Shown piece after piece: positions 11,601 through 19,722 of a DNA stretch of 37,344 bases. Origin of the DNA: a virus; the IMG/VR virus record IMGVR_UViG_3300024355_000334, positions 1 to 37,344 of that record; one strand, written 5' to 3'. A program made the position numbers and the translations under genes. The notes beneath the pieces were generated by a model. It saw only the letters and a program-made list of their open reading frames with translations. It was not told the origin of the DNA and made no database searches. Positions within the stretch are counted from its first letter, which is position 1. Every line of letters begins with the position of its first letter.

Positions 11601-14600
11601 CTATAGCTGGATTAACTCAGTCTGTTATTGCTGGTAGGAGACCCGTATCGCCACGCAGTACGCGCATTGACTCAATGAATCCAGATGCACCAGATAATTC
11701 TGTCGTAATTACGGAACAGGATTTAATGTTATCTAGAGATGATGCTGATGAGGATTTAGTTGATTTTCTAAGTAGTGATGCCCTTGTAGAAATTACTGAA
11801 TTAGTTGGGACTACAGTTAACGAAGAAGCCTTTGATGGAATGGCTACATCGGAAACACCAACTGAAAAGATTAGATTATATGCATTACATGCTCGTAACT
11901 ATTCTGGTATGCAAGCGATGCTTGAAGGGTTACTGTTAAAACAATTTGATTTTAGGACAACATTAGATCATTTATCAGCAATGGGTGATGCCGAAAACTC
12001 ACAGCGACGCATTGCCCGTGCAGGTGCTGCTGCACCAGAACGTATCGGTAAATTATCAGAACAAAACTTTGACAATCCAGATATTGCAAGAGCAGCGCAG
12101 AATAATTGGAAAGTACGCGTAGCTGATGTACTTAAAAAACAACTCAGAAACATTGAGCGGAATGAACGGTTTAGACTTCAACGTGTAATAGATTCACTTG
12201 ATGTTTTATTTAACCCAGAGATGCAAGTAGCGGATCAAACCGTAGAGACGTTTGTAACCGAAGCGAGTATATACCTGAAGGGTCAACTAAAAAATGTTAA
12301 CCTTCCAGATGATGTATTCACGGAATTATCTGCTGCATTTTCTGTTAATGGGATGTTGAGATTATTTTCTCAGCCAGATTATTCGGGTGCTTATTACAGT
12401 CACAGAGCAGGTTATGTTGACACACCATATGAGATTGCCACAGCGATTGGTGCATTGGAAGGCGATGACGTCTCTTATTTACACAGAGATGTATTACCAA
12501 CCATTTATTCACAACCAGCTGATATCAACTCCATAACACCTGCAACAGCAGAATACTTAGTCAGCTTGTATGACAAGTTGGACATGTCTGTTTATTCACA
12601 AGCAGATAGAGATGAAATTATAAAAACAAAACGCTTGTACGAAGAGCGGATGACAAATTCATCAGCCACTGTTGACATGCAGGTTGACCTTGGTTTTATG
12701 CGTACTGCTAAAGACTTATCTATAGGCTTAGCTAAGCTGTATGACAATTTTGCTTTTGGTTATGCACAAAAACAGTACGCAATGCTATTAACATCTGACA
12801 GACCAGAACACCGTGCTGAAATTGTAGATGCAATGCGGAAAGTAGGTGTATCTCCAGAGATTGTCGATGTATTTAAAGGTAGTGCTGGATCATTTGCAGC
12901 AATCTTAGATGCACTAGCGGAAAATATGGGTGTTATTCGGTCTGATGTTCGTCGTCAATTATTGACTGATGAGCAAAAGAATGCATTGCAAACCTATCTT
13001 ATTGCTAAATATCGCATGAATTACTACATGCATAGTGGCAAGATGTTAATGACATCTTCTGAGTTGATGCGTTCTACTAGTGCACAAATGGTGACCGCGA
13101 AAGATGGTCGCCAAATACATGGTGCGTTTTTGGCTGCTCAGAGATTAATGATGATTGCATCCGAGGCTAATGGGCCACGTACTGCGGATACTCTCTATCA
13201 CGAAATGACTCATGCTTTGTTCACAGCATTGGACGACATGACTCAGGTTAACTTTTTAAGTTCGTTATTACCATCTATAGAAGATATTTCGGATCCTAAA
13301 CTGAAAGACAATCCTCTGTTTCCAGCAATATTACAGATGCGAGCCATAGAGATATTTAATAAGGCATATCCGGAATCTGTAAATGAACCATTATCTACAA
13401 AGTGGCGCAGTGATGAGGTAGTGCAGTTCTGGCAAGAACAAGGCATGAGTGAAGATCGCATCAAGATGATGCAACGCGATTGGTTTGGATCTGCACATGA
13501 AATGTTTGCAGTGGCTTTACAAAATTTTATTGCTGATTTTGGCGAACCAATTTCTGACAATCCATCACGTGCGGTGGACACAGATGCTGCAGCAATTTTC
13601 CAACAGGTAGCTGCTCCTATTAGGAGTATGTGGACACTGCTTGCTAGGAGTAGTCCTGCAGATATGATTTTGGAAAATGGAAAGCCACATAAAGCATGGT
13701 CTGCACCAATTCCTACAGCTCAATACATGACTGGCAACAAACGTGTTATTGAATATCCAGCCGTTCGTCAAGGTGATTACGTACGGTTGTATGTGCCTAA
13801 TAAAGGCCGTCTAGATACTGATGCACATAACATCTTTAATGTATCTGACCTATTAAAGATGTGGATGTCAACTGGTCAAACAGACTCTGTGCATCACAAG
13901 TTTGGTTTTAAGGTTCAATATACAATAGCGGGTCCAAACGGCGAGCCTATTAATCGTCAGGTTAATGTGCCATTTGATAACAAGAATGCTTTGGCATATA
14001 TACATCAGTTAGTTAATGCAGGTGGCGATGTAGACTTTTTTGTAATACCAGCCGGAAGCGACAAGCTTACAGATCTAACGGAAAGTCAAAACTGGTCGCA
14101 ACCGTACAATGGTCGCATTGTTGACAAAGTAGTTCTCCGTAACAAGGGAGATTATCAACGTCAAACAGTTTTTGCTTACACTATCGGCGGAAAGCAATTT
14201 GATTTTGTTAGTCTTAGGGACAACGATGGCGTACTGCCTGATGGATTTTTCAGCACTCGTTTTGCTGTAACTGACGATGCTGCTGATGCCGGACCAAAAG
14301 ATCCACGGTATACAACTGTTCCAAATACTGATTCTTATTTTGTAATTGAAGCTCCAGTTACTGTTGCAATACGTGACAAAAATAAACGCGGTTCAAGCAG
14401 GCGCTTTGAGGGCACTGCTAGATATCTAGTTTCATCTCGTGATTTGATGGATTCAACCTACAATCCCCAGTTATTAGGTTATTCTGGAGATTTTAATCCT
14501 AAATTTTCAGCTACGCTGTATGACCTAAATAGTAAGTTAGATACGATCACTAGGTCTATATCCGACTATCATTCCTATCAAGATCAACTTACCCTTGAGA

Positions 14601-17600
14601 AGAAATTGTTTACTGGCACTGCAAATGATTTCCGAACTAACACTCGTGATATGTTTACGCCAGCCCAACGGATTGCTGCTTATCATGGAGACCAAGGTAA
14701 AGATGTGCGAGCTGCTGGTGTTGACATGTATGCACCAATTGTTGCTGGTCGTAATACATTTGAAGCCAATGTACTAGAGATAATGCGTAGCCGGGGTTTA
14801 ATGAATCCGGAAGGTGGATATACAGAAGAAGGTTATGCTTTTCTTGAACGTTTAAATACGTTTGGAGTTACACCACTAGCTCAATTTATGCAACGCGAAG
14901 GCATATTCCGGCATGCACTAAAAGATTCTCGTCATGGTGTATACAACAATAATGTATTCACAATTGACTATGGCAGTGCGGAATACAACGCGTTATCTAA
15001 CTTCTCTAAATCCCTTGAAGGCAGTTTGCGACAAAAAGCGCTGGCAGCAGGTGTTCCATTTTCGGAGCTAGATACGTTTATTGTTGATGGGCAAAATGAA
15101 TTCTTTAATCAGTTGTACTCAGCAATGTTTGTACGCCCAGTCAATAGAGCTGCTGTAAAAGAAGGGCGGCGTCCGGTCGAAGATAGAGTGCAGGATGTTA
15201 TAGATGCATTCAATGAGGGGCTTCCAGAAGAACAACAGTTATCGTTAAACTACATTGATGGGACAACAGCTGGTAGTGTGTTACCTATTTTTGAATACGT
15301 ACTTAATTCCAGCCAGATAGGTGGATCTGATGCATTTTCTGGAATACGTATCATCAATGATTTACTAACGGCTCTTGCCACTAACCAGCCTATCGAACTA
15401 GAAGGACGCCCACATCATGTAAACGGTGCTGGTTATGTTCTCAACAGGACAATGGATGTTATTTTTGGAAGAGATAACTTTGTAGGAAAGACTGAGTTCC
15501 TTGATCGTTTAACAAGTTTAAATGAAAATGAACGCGCTAAAGCAATAAGGCTTGTAACTAGTACAGCAAGTATCCTTGATTTACAAGAACGCGTTATCGC
15601 TAATGCTAGATATAACTGGCAGAAGTATAGTCTTCCAACAGGTGCATTTGTTGACAATGGAAAGGTCAGGATTGTTGATGATTCTGGACGGATGCTGCAA
15701 GTCAACTTACGTACGAACGAGGTAGTAAATATTGCTCCAGACTATCTGCGTTCTGGAAAAGTAATTAAGGCTGATATTCACAGTAACAGATATCCTTTGT
15801 ATAACCCTGAAGCTCCAGTGCGTTATGCAAGTGTAGGTGATCCGCTAGATGTTCGCGTTGCAGAAACCATTTTAAATTCTTTAAGTAAGATGGAGGCCGA
15901 GCAATTAGCCATTGATCCTAAAGGTATCGTTATTTTGCGCGAGCGTGATTACAGTTCTACTAGTAGTGATGTAGGTATACACCTCTACCGCCTCAGTAAA
16001 AACACAAACAAAGATTTCCTTGAGACTGGCCTACGTTACAAGGTTTACCAAGTAAATAATCCATACAAGGGTTTCTACCATGTACATGGTGATGACGGAA
16101 CTCTTACTGAGGTTAACAACCAGCGCATCCTTACTCAAAGCCCTGCGTTTTTAATGGGTGTGGCAATGAATCAATATTTTGATACAGCCAACCCAGAAAA
16201 CTATGAGTCTTTAGAACGTATACGAAAGACTTCTATCATTCGTCCTGAAGTGTTTATTGCGAAGATGTTAATTGCTCGCGCTCAAAGAACAAATCCTGAG
16301 ACTGTAAGTTCTGCATGGCGCAAAGATATGTCTAAGCAATTTAAGGTCAACAATGTAACCATTGGAAGTGGCGATCAATCTTACTCAATGCTTCAGTCAG
16401 CCATTGTAAATAATAGGCGTGAAGGAACATGGATGTCTAGTGGTGACATGCCAAGTGAACATTCTAAACCATTTAGCGAATTGGAAATGAGTTTAGTTCG
16501 TGGCCTTGGGGAATTACCAGTAGAGGCAGTTGGCAATGAAGATGTCAAAAGAGAGTGGCAATTGCAACGTCTTGAAGACATTGAAAAGCGCATCAGTGTT
16601 AATAGGCAACCAGAAAACATCATCATTCAAAAGCATAATGATGTTGACCAAGTTGGCGTGTCAGTTGATGGCGATGACGTGTACTTTACTATCCCTGAGA
16701 ATCAATACGATGATGTTATCTCAGCCATGTTTAGTTCTAGTCCAGCTGAAATTGACCAACTAAAAAATTTACCTAACGGACAAGGTGCAACTTTACCGAC
16801 TAATAGTTTGCCACCTGACTATCCTGTATGGCGTGCTATTGCAGATGTTTGGACAGAAGGTTCCGGATGGGAAGTTGTAAAACGACTTAGCCGTGACTTT
16901 GCTCGTCCGTTTATTCAGAATTATGCATTAGTTTCTATGCGACCAAAAGATATGGCTATGCAGATGTATGGCTTATTAGGCATGGCTCCTAACATTTGGT
17001 TCCCACATGGAAGTAATGGTAAAGGGACACTATTCCAAAAACTATTTGCTCATCAGAAAGATACTGCTTACGGCGACATCATGTATCACAGAATTATTGA
17101 TGGCATTTTCCGTAAATATGGTCGCATTGGAAGTCAGTTTAGTATTGGCGCAATACCATTTACAAAAAAAGCAACAGTACCCGGAATATACGACAAAGAA
17201 CTTGGCCGTAGTCGCAGTTATACCATTGAAGATTTAAACGAGTTTGGTTTATCGACATCATATGGAGAATGGTATGCGACAGCAGCTGCTATTAAAGCGG
17301 CTAACCCGTTAATTGAATTGAAAGATGTCCCTATTCAGTTAACTGGTGCTGAAAATTTAGGAGGAGGAGTATTAGGTCAACGACTAATTCCATTTGTTGG
17401 TATGACTGAGCGTGGTGGGTTACTGTCAACTGACTTATTGCGAATAAAACAGTTTTTAGAATTAGCTAGAATTGTCGATCGCAAAGTTTTTGAAAGTTTA
17501 GGAAGAAGCGATTCGTTAGTTACTATGGAGCAAAATAAACTTAAGCGAAATTTTGCTCGTATTATTAACACTATTTCTGGCTCACCAGTTGGTGATGACG

Positions 17601-18937
17601 TGTTATTACATCCAGTCGCACGGGAGGTTCAATACAAAGCCCAAGCCATATTTACCGCACCTAACTGGGGTAAGTCACTTAAGATGTTTACTCTATTACC
17701 TATGGTGCCAGAGTTGACAGCTGGTTATTTAGTGAATATGGCGTTTAGGCCAGTATGGCGTAAGTTCTTTAAAGGTGTTGGTTACAACACAGTTAATCTA
17801 GGTGCATACCATAATTTCTTATCGGCTATTGGTCAAGTAAAAACGGCTGATGGAAATATTATTAACACACCATTTAGTTATTATTTGACTCGTTTTACAG
17901 GAACCGCTATTAATACGGCTTTACTTTTTGGTGCTGCTTTGTTTATGCAAAACATCGCACAAAGCCGTGCTTTACTAGCAGCTCAAGGAAAGCAGACACA
18001 CTGGTATCAGATAGCAAAAATTAAACATTTAATGGATGAACAGAAACTAGGAGTTACCCAACCACCAGCTGGTACAGCAAAGGTTGTGACATTAGGAAAT
18101 ATGGAGGTGCAGGCTCCACCTATTATTATGGGATGGAATAGGTTTTTACTACAGCCATATTTGCAAATGCAACGCAACATGAAGGCTGGTGAATCATTAC
18201 CAGCTGCTGCAGCAGAGGCTATGTTTAGCACAGAATTTACATCTCGTGTTAACCCAATGTACGTTGCAATGAAAGATCAACTTACAGGTAAAACCAACAT
18301 ATTTAACTCTGCAACATATCAAGAGCATCCCGGATGGAGATATTTTCTTGCGCATTATGATGAGCTTATTGCGCAATCTGGACCATTCGGTTATCAACTG
18401 GCGTTACTCAAACTTGCATATCCAAATGGAATGAGTCGTGCAGCAATGAATGGTCAAATGGTGCCAATTCAAAAAATGATGAATGATCTTGAGCGTATGC
18501 AATATGTTGATAACGCTGATTATAATCATTCGTTGGCTAACTGGATGCGTTTCATTGGATTGGAAAATGAGTATTACAACTACGATTTAGATGTCAAAAT
18601 TCCAAATATGTCAAAAGGTGGAATTAGATATGGCGATATAACTCGTCTTCAAAAACAGTTTGAATATGATTATCCGGGAATATTTCAAACCATTAGTGAA
18701 TTTGGGTTAGGTGCATTGTGGAGTGGAATACCGGGAACTGGAGATATAAGTGGTAAGGGCTTTGAAAGAAAACAACCTGTGCCATATCCGTTGATGCCAA
18801 CACAAAAACTTATTGAGTCATCAACTCGTCGTCCAGATAGATTGAAGAGCGAAGTTATAGAGCAACAAGCAAGACAGACTTTACCAGCGGTTAGTTGGGA
18901 ACAGTTACAGCGAGCATCTGAGAGAGGTTCTAGATAA
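5645..18937 (+). CDS. Giant virion protein with zinc metallopeptidase motif
   Basis: A single uninterrupted frame of 4430 residues, 36% of the window. The N-terminal 450 residues contain several Gly/Ala-rich hydrophobic stretches (for example residues 170-195) that could insert into membranes. Residues 2519-2523 are HEMTH in the context LYHEMTHALF, the zincin signature. SAHEMFAVAL, with Glu2619 about 100 residues later, could supply the third zinc ligand. Near the C-terminus, IFTAPNWGKSLKMF and a hydrophobic segment (INTALLFGAALFMQNIA) recall the C-terminal parts of large phage polyvalent proteins. The order after the nozzle-like and two smaller proteins matches T7 gp16, though gp16 carries a transglycosylase rather than a protease. 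Inference: it is packaged and injected, and cleaves host envelope or host defence proteins, or itself. T7-like or N4-like RNA polymerase motifs were looked for and not seen. Confidence 0.6.
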   Translation: MRKPPVTQIKKPRRLTYAEQAVVNDLEDYGKPTEQTKAYKERQAAIQQFKTNFYNPALKNLKSNAWRNTGINSNDEFTIDEAYRNGLITANERREYHQLASERLLEARRSVFNIYGTPKKGNELVSGRNFYPDPSKASDAKAERYKIYKSALAREQGKLPTAIREGMATVSAGAGAIAGLGLGTGRALLNVGRFATGSQTLDDLYESGEASEQKYLKSVADGADTNMFLEGMYGSAAGTETTLLSPFTVGGELGRRSFIGRGFGSMMGMTKDQQDQAYANLGIGDWYAQKVGDPDNLVRQAAFLSGQVLAGSIPGMGPELVTMRLAGTAFAAATRPLVKTMLQSQVARTVGSMTPMAIGAVGQAGVPGQVTKAFGGTQEQAEFANRATEFAGAPIRSTIEAIPSVYDTQAGGQIDANKMAAMRQAEVDPQGISETAAMVGMFGSGAASFYSDAKQLFKVNRLLAKANATQHKGRFLNAGDRLLRERSELMASVGPDAAFGMNNMFTPIAQAYRAATDKSVDETGQPKYQPPTMSDLGRAALLTFTAVRPHGKLGAFMTPALRGKLLAEGSDIKTQAMFMARDWVDSGEWRGQAINRRFQSITGRPEANPDDVKRAVSKAYELIGERARQAVISGEVLPSSAGEIFFQKLVSGRLDDPTTQREFNRIIANMRVKGDNAPLSDDNPLAGQKINTNIYITDPAARNRAVAELVPQFEQILLKAMAEQSETPATKQGSEQSQEPTKTTPVRQSGQQFFGIRIADTPDGIPQYLAFNTHRGPNGHTFRAVELVRGDQDVSDLIMLDQPTVTRKNAFFTGASILQALQSRIDIFNPYYQKNKWTEGGRTRTIAGFNPDGTVLVKSITSDGKVSIDRMGSIDLLKSLSKFNARLYDILGPILKTLNTNAVDETAELLDYTESTDFPDRIPYTSDDGNIRYVNGRKVATSGGPTPVGIYQLPNGTVLIQPMTGEQAQTPTRPVMDTGQIERSPDILNSITIRDAKAAVESRSGYMRMDIHNSGILSRVPVSADALAQIEEVINTEDSLADKAETIRGIVAEDVAISTSGDRRGLRYSDEADDYVNDVIVRAGDLVRGSFTNESDLQAAVVVKSDSNLVTVRLLSDPTGDAYTVPVDQVVVDVQQDFDALSTAADNFVPTEERPLHRPYQRTVLDEEEFNTAMTIQKSGKQRQRLLNTSTEELPTVLIDLLKKGEILPGDLKLGLLSWAASTQNTEAVIDAIVAAFDDAVKPGVTIYNYLTRVANLYSDSSFFDQLYYVDSLNTSIKTGALLSATSIRSKATAQSVARRMNILAYRSQRNLSPDQLYRQAINSLGVEDNKQTRADAISYAKLMRGIASHAAFHIDNIWQMRALSGTNAQTQVFLGRAIAAVSSPDFADQLTRQDFTPAQASALIRFWKSERSYATAIRLVNEMVKNDSSGGETVRELLSSVGLEFLYYASATPKIKNLADQLMDANSYRRYQQEMNAYIANQAIPTIILKSIENDIVNGDFMGWTDETSAHQTNRVSFIQTLALLGTEIANRVATSPALDENSKTSLLTILSDLRNQINDMDPATLARIGSYTPSPISGNREFSLTSDGTATNLAYIDSQQSLDRAVQVILDQALSETEAKTIIEEGKDDQGRQQADVLAVARRSVYEQLKNNTHAVAFAMALAHFDVKDISSLNRILKVFEDQFDVTGLKRAYDRAVEAKDSDLIQATKMALETARVNAFNKAFKSFDKVLEVAKQIDALYSDLLDDTFTSLVDELGNAYEYMRSFYTSENSANEVLISTGDVAASSQAYGNRLIADTSGDSETADTTSTVRSSLDDQKTKDIYLANVAREEQAELAKAQADNESPEFIADIRYKYDTIRKEFMDSQAQKTESNEDGKDDFIKALNAFNTYTSEQLPAFLAIDNGENMADKVALLMTMSGELMTLLTKDNLLSNNFLPAVTHKTTTSIARQYDRTRGINEDLAAMRRASAPIEVIENPVTGEITIAGLTQSVIAGRRPVSPRSTRIDSMNPDAPDNSVVITEQDLMLSRDDADEDLVDFLSSDALVEITELVGTTVNEEAFDGMATSETPTEKIRLYALHARNYSGMQAMLEGLLLKQFDFRTTLDHLSAMGDAENSQRRIARAGAAAPERIGKLSEQNFDNPDIARAAQNNWKVRVADVLKKQLRNIERNERFRLQRVIDSLDVLFNPEMQVADQTVETFVTEASIYLKGQLKNVNLPDDVFTELSAAFSVNGMLRLFSQPDYSGAYYSHRAGYVDTPYEIATAIGALEGDDVSYLHRDVLPTIYSQPADINSITPATAEYLVSLYDKLDMSVYSQADRDEIIKTKRLYEERMTNSSATVDMQVDLGFMRTAKDLSIGLAKLYDNFAFGYAQKQYAMLLTSDRPEHRAEIVDAMRKVGVSPEIVDVFKGSAGSFAAILDALAENMGVIRSDVRRQLLTDEQKNALQTYLIAKYRMNYYMHSGKMLMTSSELMRSTSAQMVTAKDGRQIHGAFLAAQRLMMIASEANGPRTADTLYHEMTHALFTALDDMTQVNFLSSLLPSIEDISDPKLKDNPLFPAILQMRAIEIFNKAYPESVNEPLSTKWRSDEVVQFWQEQGMSEDRIKMMQRDWFGSAHEMFAVALQNFIADFGEPISDNPSRAVDTDAAAIFQQVAAPIRSMWTLLARSSPADMILENGKPHKAWSAPIPTAQYMTGNKRVIEYPAVRQGDYVRLYVPNKGRLDTDAHNIFNVSDLLKMWMSTGQTDSVHHKFGFKVQYTIAGPNGEPINRQVNVPFDNKNALAYIHQLVNAGGDVDFFVIPAGSDKLTDLTESQNWSQPYNGRIVDKVVLRNKGDYQRQTVFAYTIGGKQFDFVSLRDNDGVLPDGFFSTRFAVTDDAADAGPKDPRYTTVPNTDSYFVIEAPVTVAIRDKNKRGSSRRFEGTARYLVSSRDLMDSTYNPQLLGYSGDFNPKFSATLYDLNSKLDTITRSISDYHSYQDQLTLEKKLFTGTANDFRTNTRDMFTPAQRIAAYHGDQGKDVRAAGVDMYAPIVAGRNTFEANVLEIMRSRGLMNPEGGYTEEGYAFLERLNTFGVTPLAQFMQREGIFRHALKDSRHGVYNNNVFTIDYGSAEYNALSNFSKSLEGSLRQKALAAGVPFSELDTFIVDGQNEFFNQLYSAMFVRPVNRAAVKEGRRPVEDRVQDVIDAFNEGLPEEQQLSLNYIDGTTAGSVLPIFEYVLNSSQIGGSDAFSGIRIINDLLTALATNQPIELEGRPHHVNGAGYVLNRTMDVIFGRDNFVGKTEFLDRLTSLNENERAKAIRLVTSTASILDLQERVIANARYNWQKYSLPTGAFVDNGKVRIVDDSGRMLQVNLRTNEVVNIAPDYLRSGKVIKADIHSNRYPLYNPEAPVRYASVGDPLDVRVAETILNSLSKMEAEQLAIDPKGIVILRERDYSSTSSDVGIHLYRLSKNTNKDFLETGLRYKVYQVNNPYKGFYHVHGDDGTLTEVNNQRILTQSPAFLMGVAMNQYFDTANPENYESLERIRKTSIIRPEVFIAKMLIARAQRTNPETVSSAWRKDMSKQFKVNNVTIGSGDQSYSMLQSAIVNNRREGTWMSSGDMPSEHSKPFSELEMSLVRGLGELPVEAVGNEDVKREWQLQRLEDIEKRISVNRQPENIIIQKHNDVDQVGVSVDGDDVYFTIPENQYDDVISAMFSSSPAEIDQLKNLPNGQGATLPTNSLPPDYPVWRAIADVWTEGSGWEVVKRLSRDFARPFIQNYALVSMRPKDMAMQMYGLLGMAPNIWFPHGSNGKGTLFQKLFAHQKDTAYGDIMYHRIIDGIFRKYGRIGSQFSIGAIPFTKKATVPGIYDKELGRSRSYTIEDLNEFGLSTSYGEWYATAAAIKAANPLIELKDVPIQLTGAENLGGGVLGQRLIPFVGMTERGGLLSTDLLRIKQFLELARIVDRKVFESLGRSDSLVTMEQNKLKRNFARIINTISGSPVGDDVLLHPVAREVQYKAQAIFTAPNWGKSLKMFTLLPMVPELTAGYLVNMAFRPVWRKFFKGVGYNTVNLGAYHNFLSAIGQVKTADGNIINTPFSYYLTRFTGTAINTALLFGAALFMQNIAQSRALLAAQGKQTHWYQIAKIKHLMDEQKLGVTQPPAGTAKVVTLGNMEVQAPPIIMGWNRFLLQPYLQMQRNMKAGESLPAAAAEAMFSTEFTSRVNPMYVAMKDQLTGKTNIFNSATYQEHPGWRYFLAHYDELIAQSGPFGYQLALLKLAYPNGMSRAAMNGQMVPIQKMMNDLERMQYVDNADYNHSLANWMRFIGLENEYYNYDLDVKIPNMSKGGIRYGDITRLQKQFEYDYPGIFQTISEFGLGALWSGIPGTGDISGKGFERKQPVPYPLMPTQKLIESSTRRPDRLKSEVIEQQARQTLPAVSWEQLQRASERGSR

Positions 18938-18939
18938 TC

Positions 18940-19722
18940 ATGGTAGAGCAGTTTATTAAAATTGCACAAAAGTATATTGGTGTGACCGAGCAGCCAATAG
19001 GCAGTAACTGTGGCCCTTTAATTGATCGTTGGAACACATTAGTAAATGCACCCATTGCAAGTTATTGGTGCGCATCGTTTGTTAGTGGAGTTGCTTCTGA
19101 ATGGGAAAGTAAGAGTGGACTTGATTGGCCGTTATGCTTTAGTGCAGACTGCGATGTCTGGTTAGCTGTTGCTAAAAAGCATGGCGTTCTTCATCGAGCG
19201 CCAATGGCAGGAGACCTTGTATTGCTTGTGAAGACCTCGAGAAATGGAAGGCAAGATGCGTTTCATATTGGTATTGTTGAAGGTCAAGATGAAAATGGGA
19301 TTTGGTATTCCATTGAAGGGAACAGTAATAACGACGGAAGCCGTAACGGATATGAGGTAGCTCATCGACCTCTATACAGAAACAGAAGTAAAGATGCACT
19401 GTATTTTGTTCGACCGTGGTCATTGTTACAAAGTGGACAAGATTGGAAGATTGTATATGGTGACAAACACATTATTGCGTTTGTGCAAAACGGTAGAACC
19501 TACGCGCCTGTCAGGGATTTTGTTCGGCTTGTCGTTGGGGATGATTCTTTATTGGCTTGGGAAGATGGGCCAGTCCTCAACGGTGAAGCACTGGCCGTTC
19601 AATGTATTCTACGAGATGGCAAATCGTATGCACCTGTCAGAGATATTGCCCGTAGTCTTGATTTTGATTGCGTCGTCAATAATGACCACAAGAAAGTCTA
19701 CTTAAAGAAACAAGTCGTCTGA
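18940..19722 (+). CDS. CHAP-type endolysin with copper-amine-oxidase-N-like repeats
   Basis: 260 residues. Residues 1-160 form a CHAP/NlpC-P60-like cysteine peptidase or amidase domain. Cys44 in YWCASFVS, His109 in FHIGIVEG and Asn129 in EGNSN fit the Cys-His-polar catalytic set. Residues 170-258 hold two repeats (NGRTYAPVRDFVR and DGKSYAPVRDIARSL) of the copper amine oxidase N-terminal 'stalk' type, found in many secreted bacterial envelope proteins, and are likely the cell-wall binding part. There is no signal peptide, so a holin or another exporter is needed; none was identified next to it. The gene starts two bases after the giant gene's stop. Its 3' end overlaps the convergent helicase gene by 21 bases. 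Confidence 0.75.
   Translation: MVEQFIKIAQKYIGVTEQPIGSNCGPLIDRWNTLVNAPIASYWCASFVSGVASEWESKSGLDWPLCFSADCDVWLAVAKKHGVLHRAPMAGDLVLLVKTSRNGRQDAFHIGIVEGQDENGIWYSIEGNSNNDGSRNGYEVAHRPLYRNRSKDALYFVRPWSLLQSGQDWKIVYGDKHIIAFVQNGRTYAPVRDFVRLVVGDDSLLAWEDGPVLNGEALAVQCILRDGKSYAPVRDIARSLDFDCVVNNDHKKVYLKKQVV

Noticed and set aside
16393-16626. Antisense frames of 60-110 codons within the giant gene and the other structural genes
   Set aside because: They have no ribosome-binding sites, low-complexity or unnatural composition, and mirror the codon pattern of the real gene.
5645-18937. Giant protein as an N4-like virion RNA polymerase
   Set aside because: I looked for T/DxxGR, the RxxxKxxxMxxxYG-type helix and HDS motifs in a consistent order and did not find them; DxDxD was not seen either.
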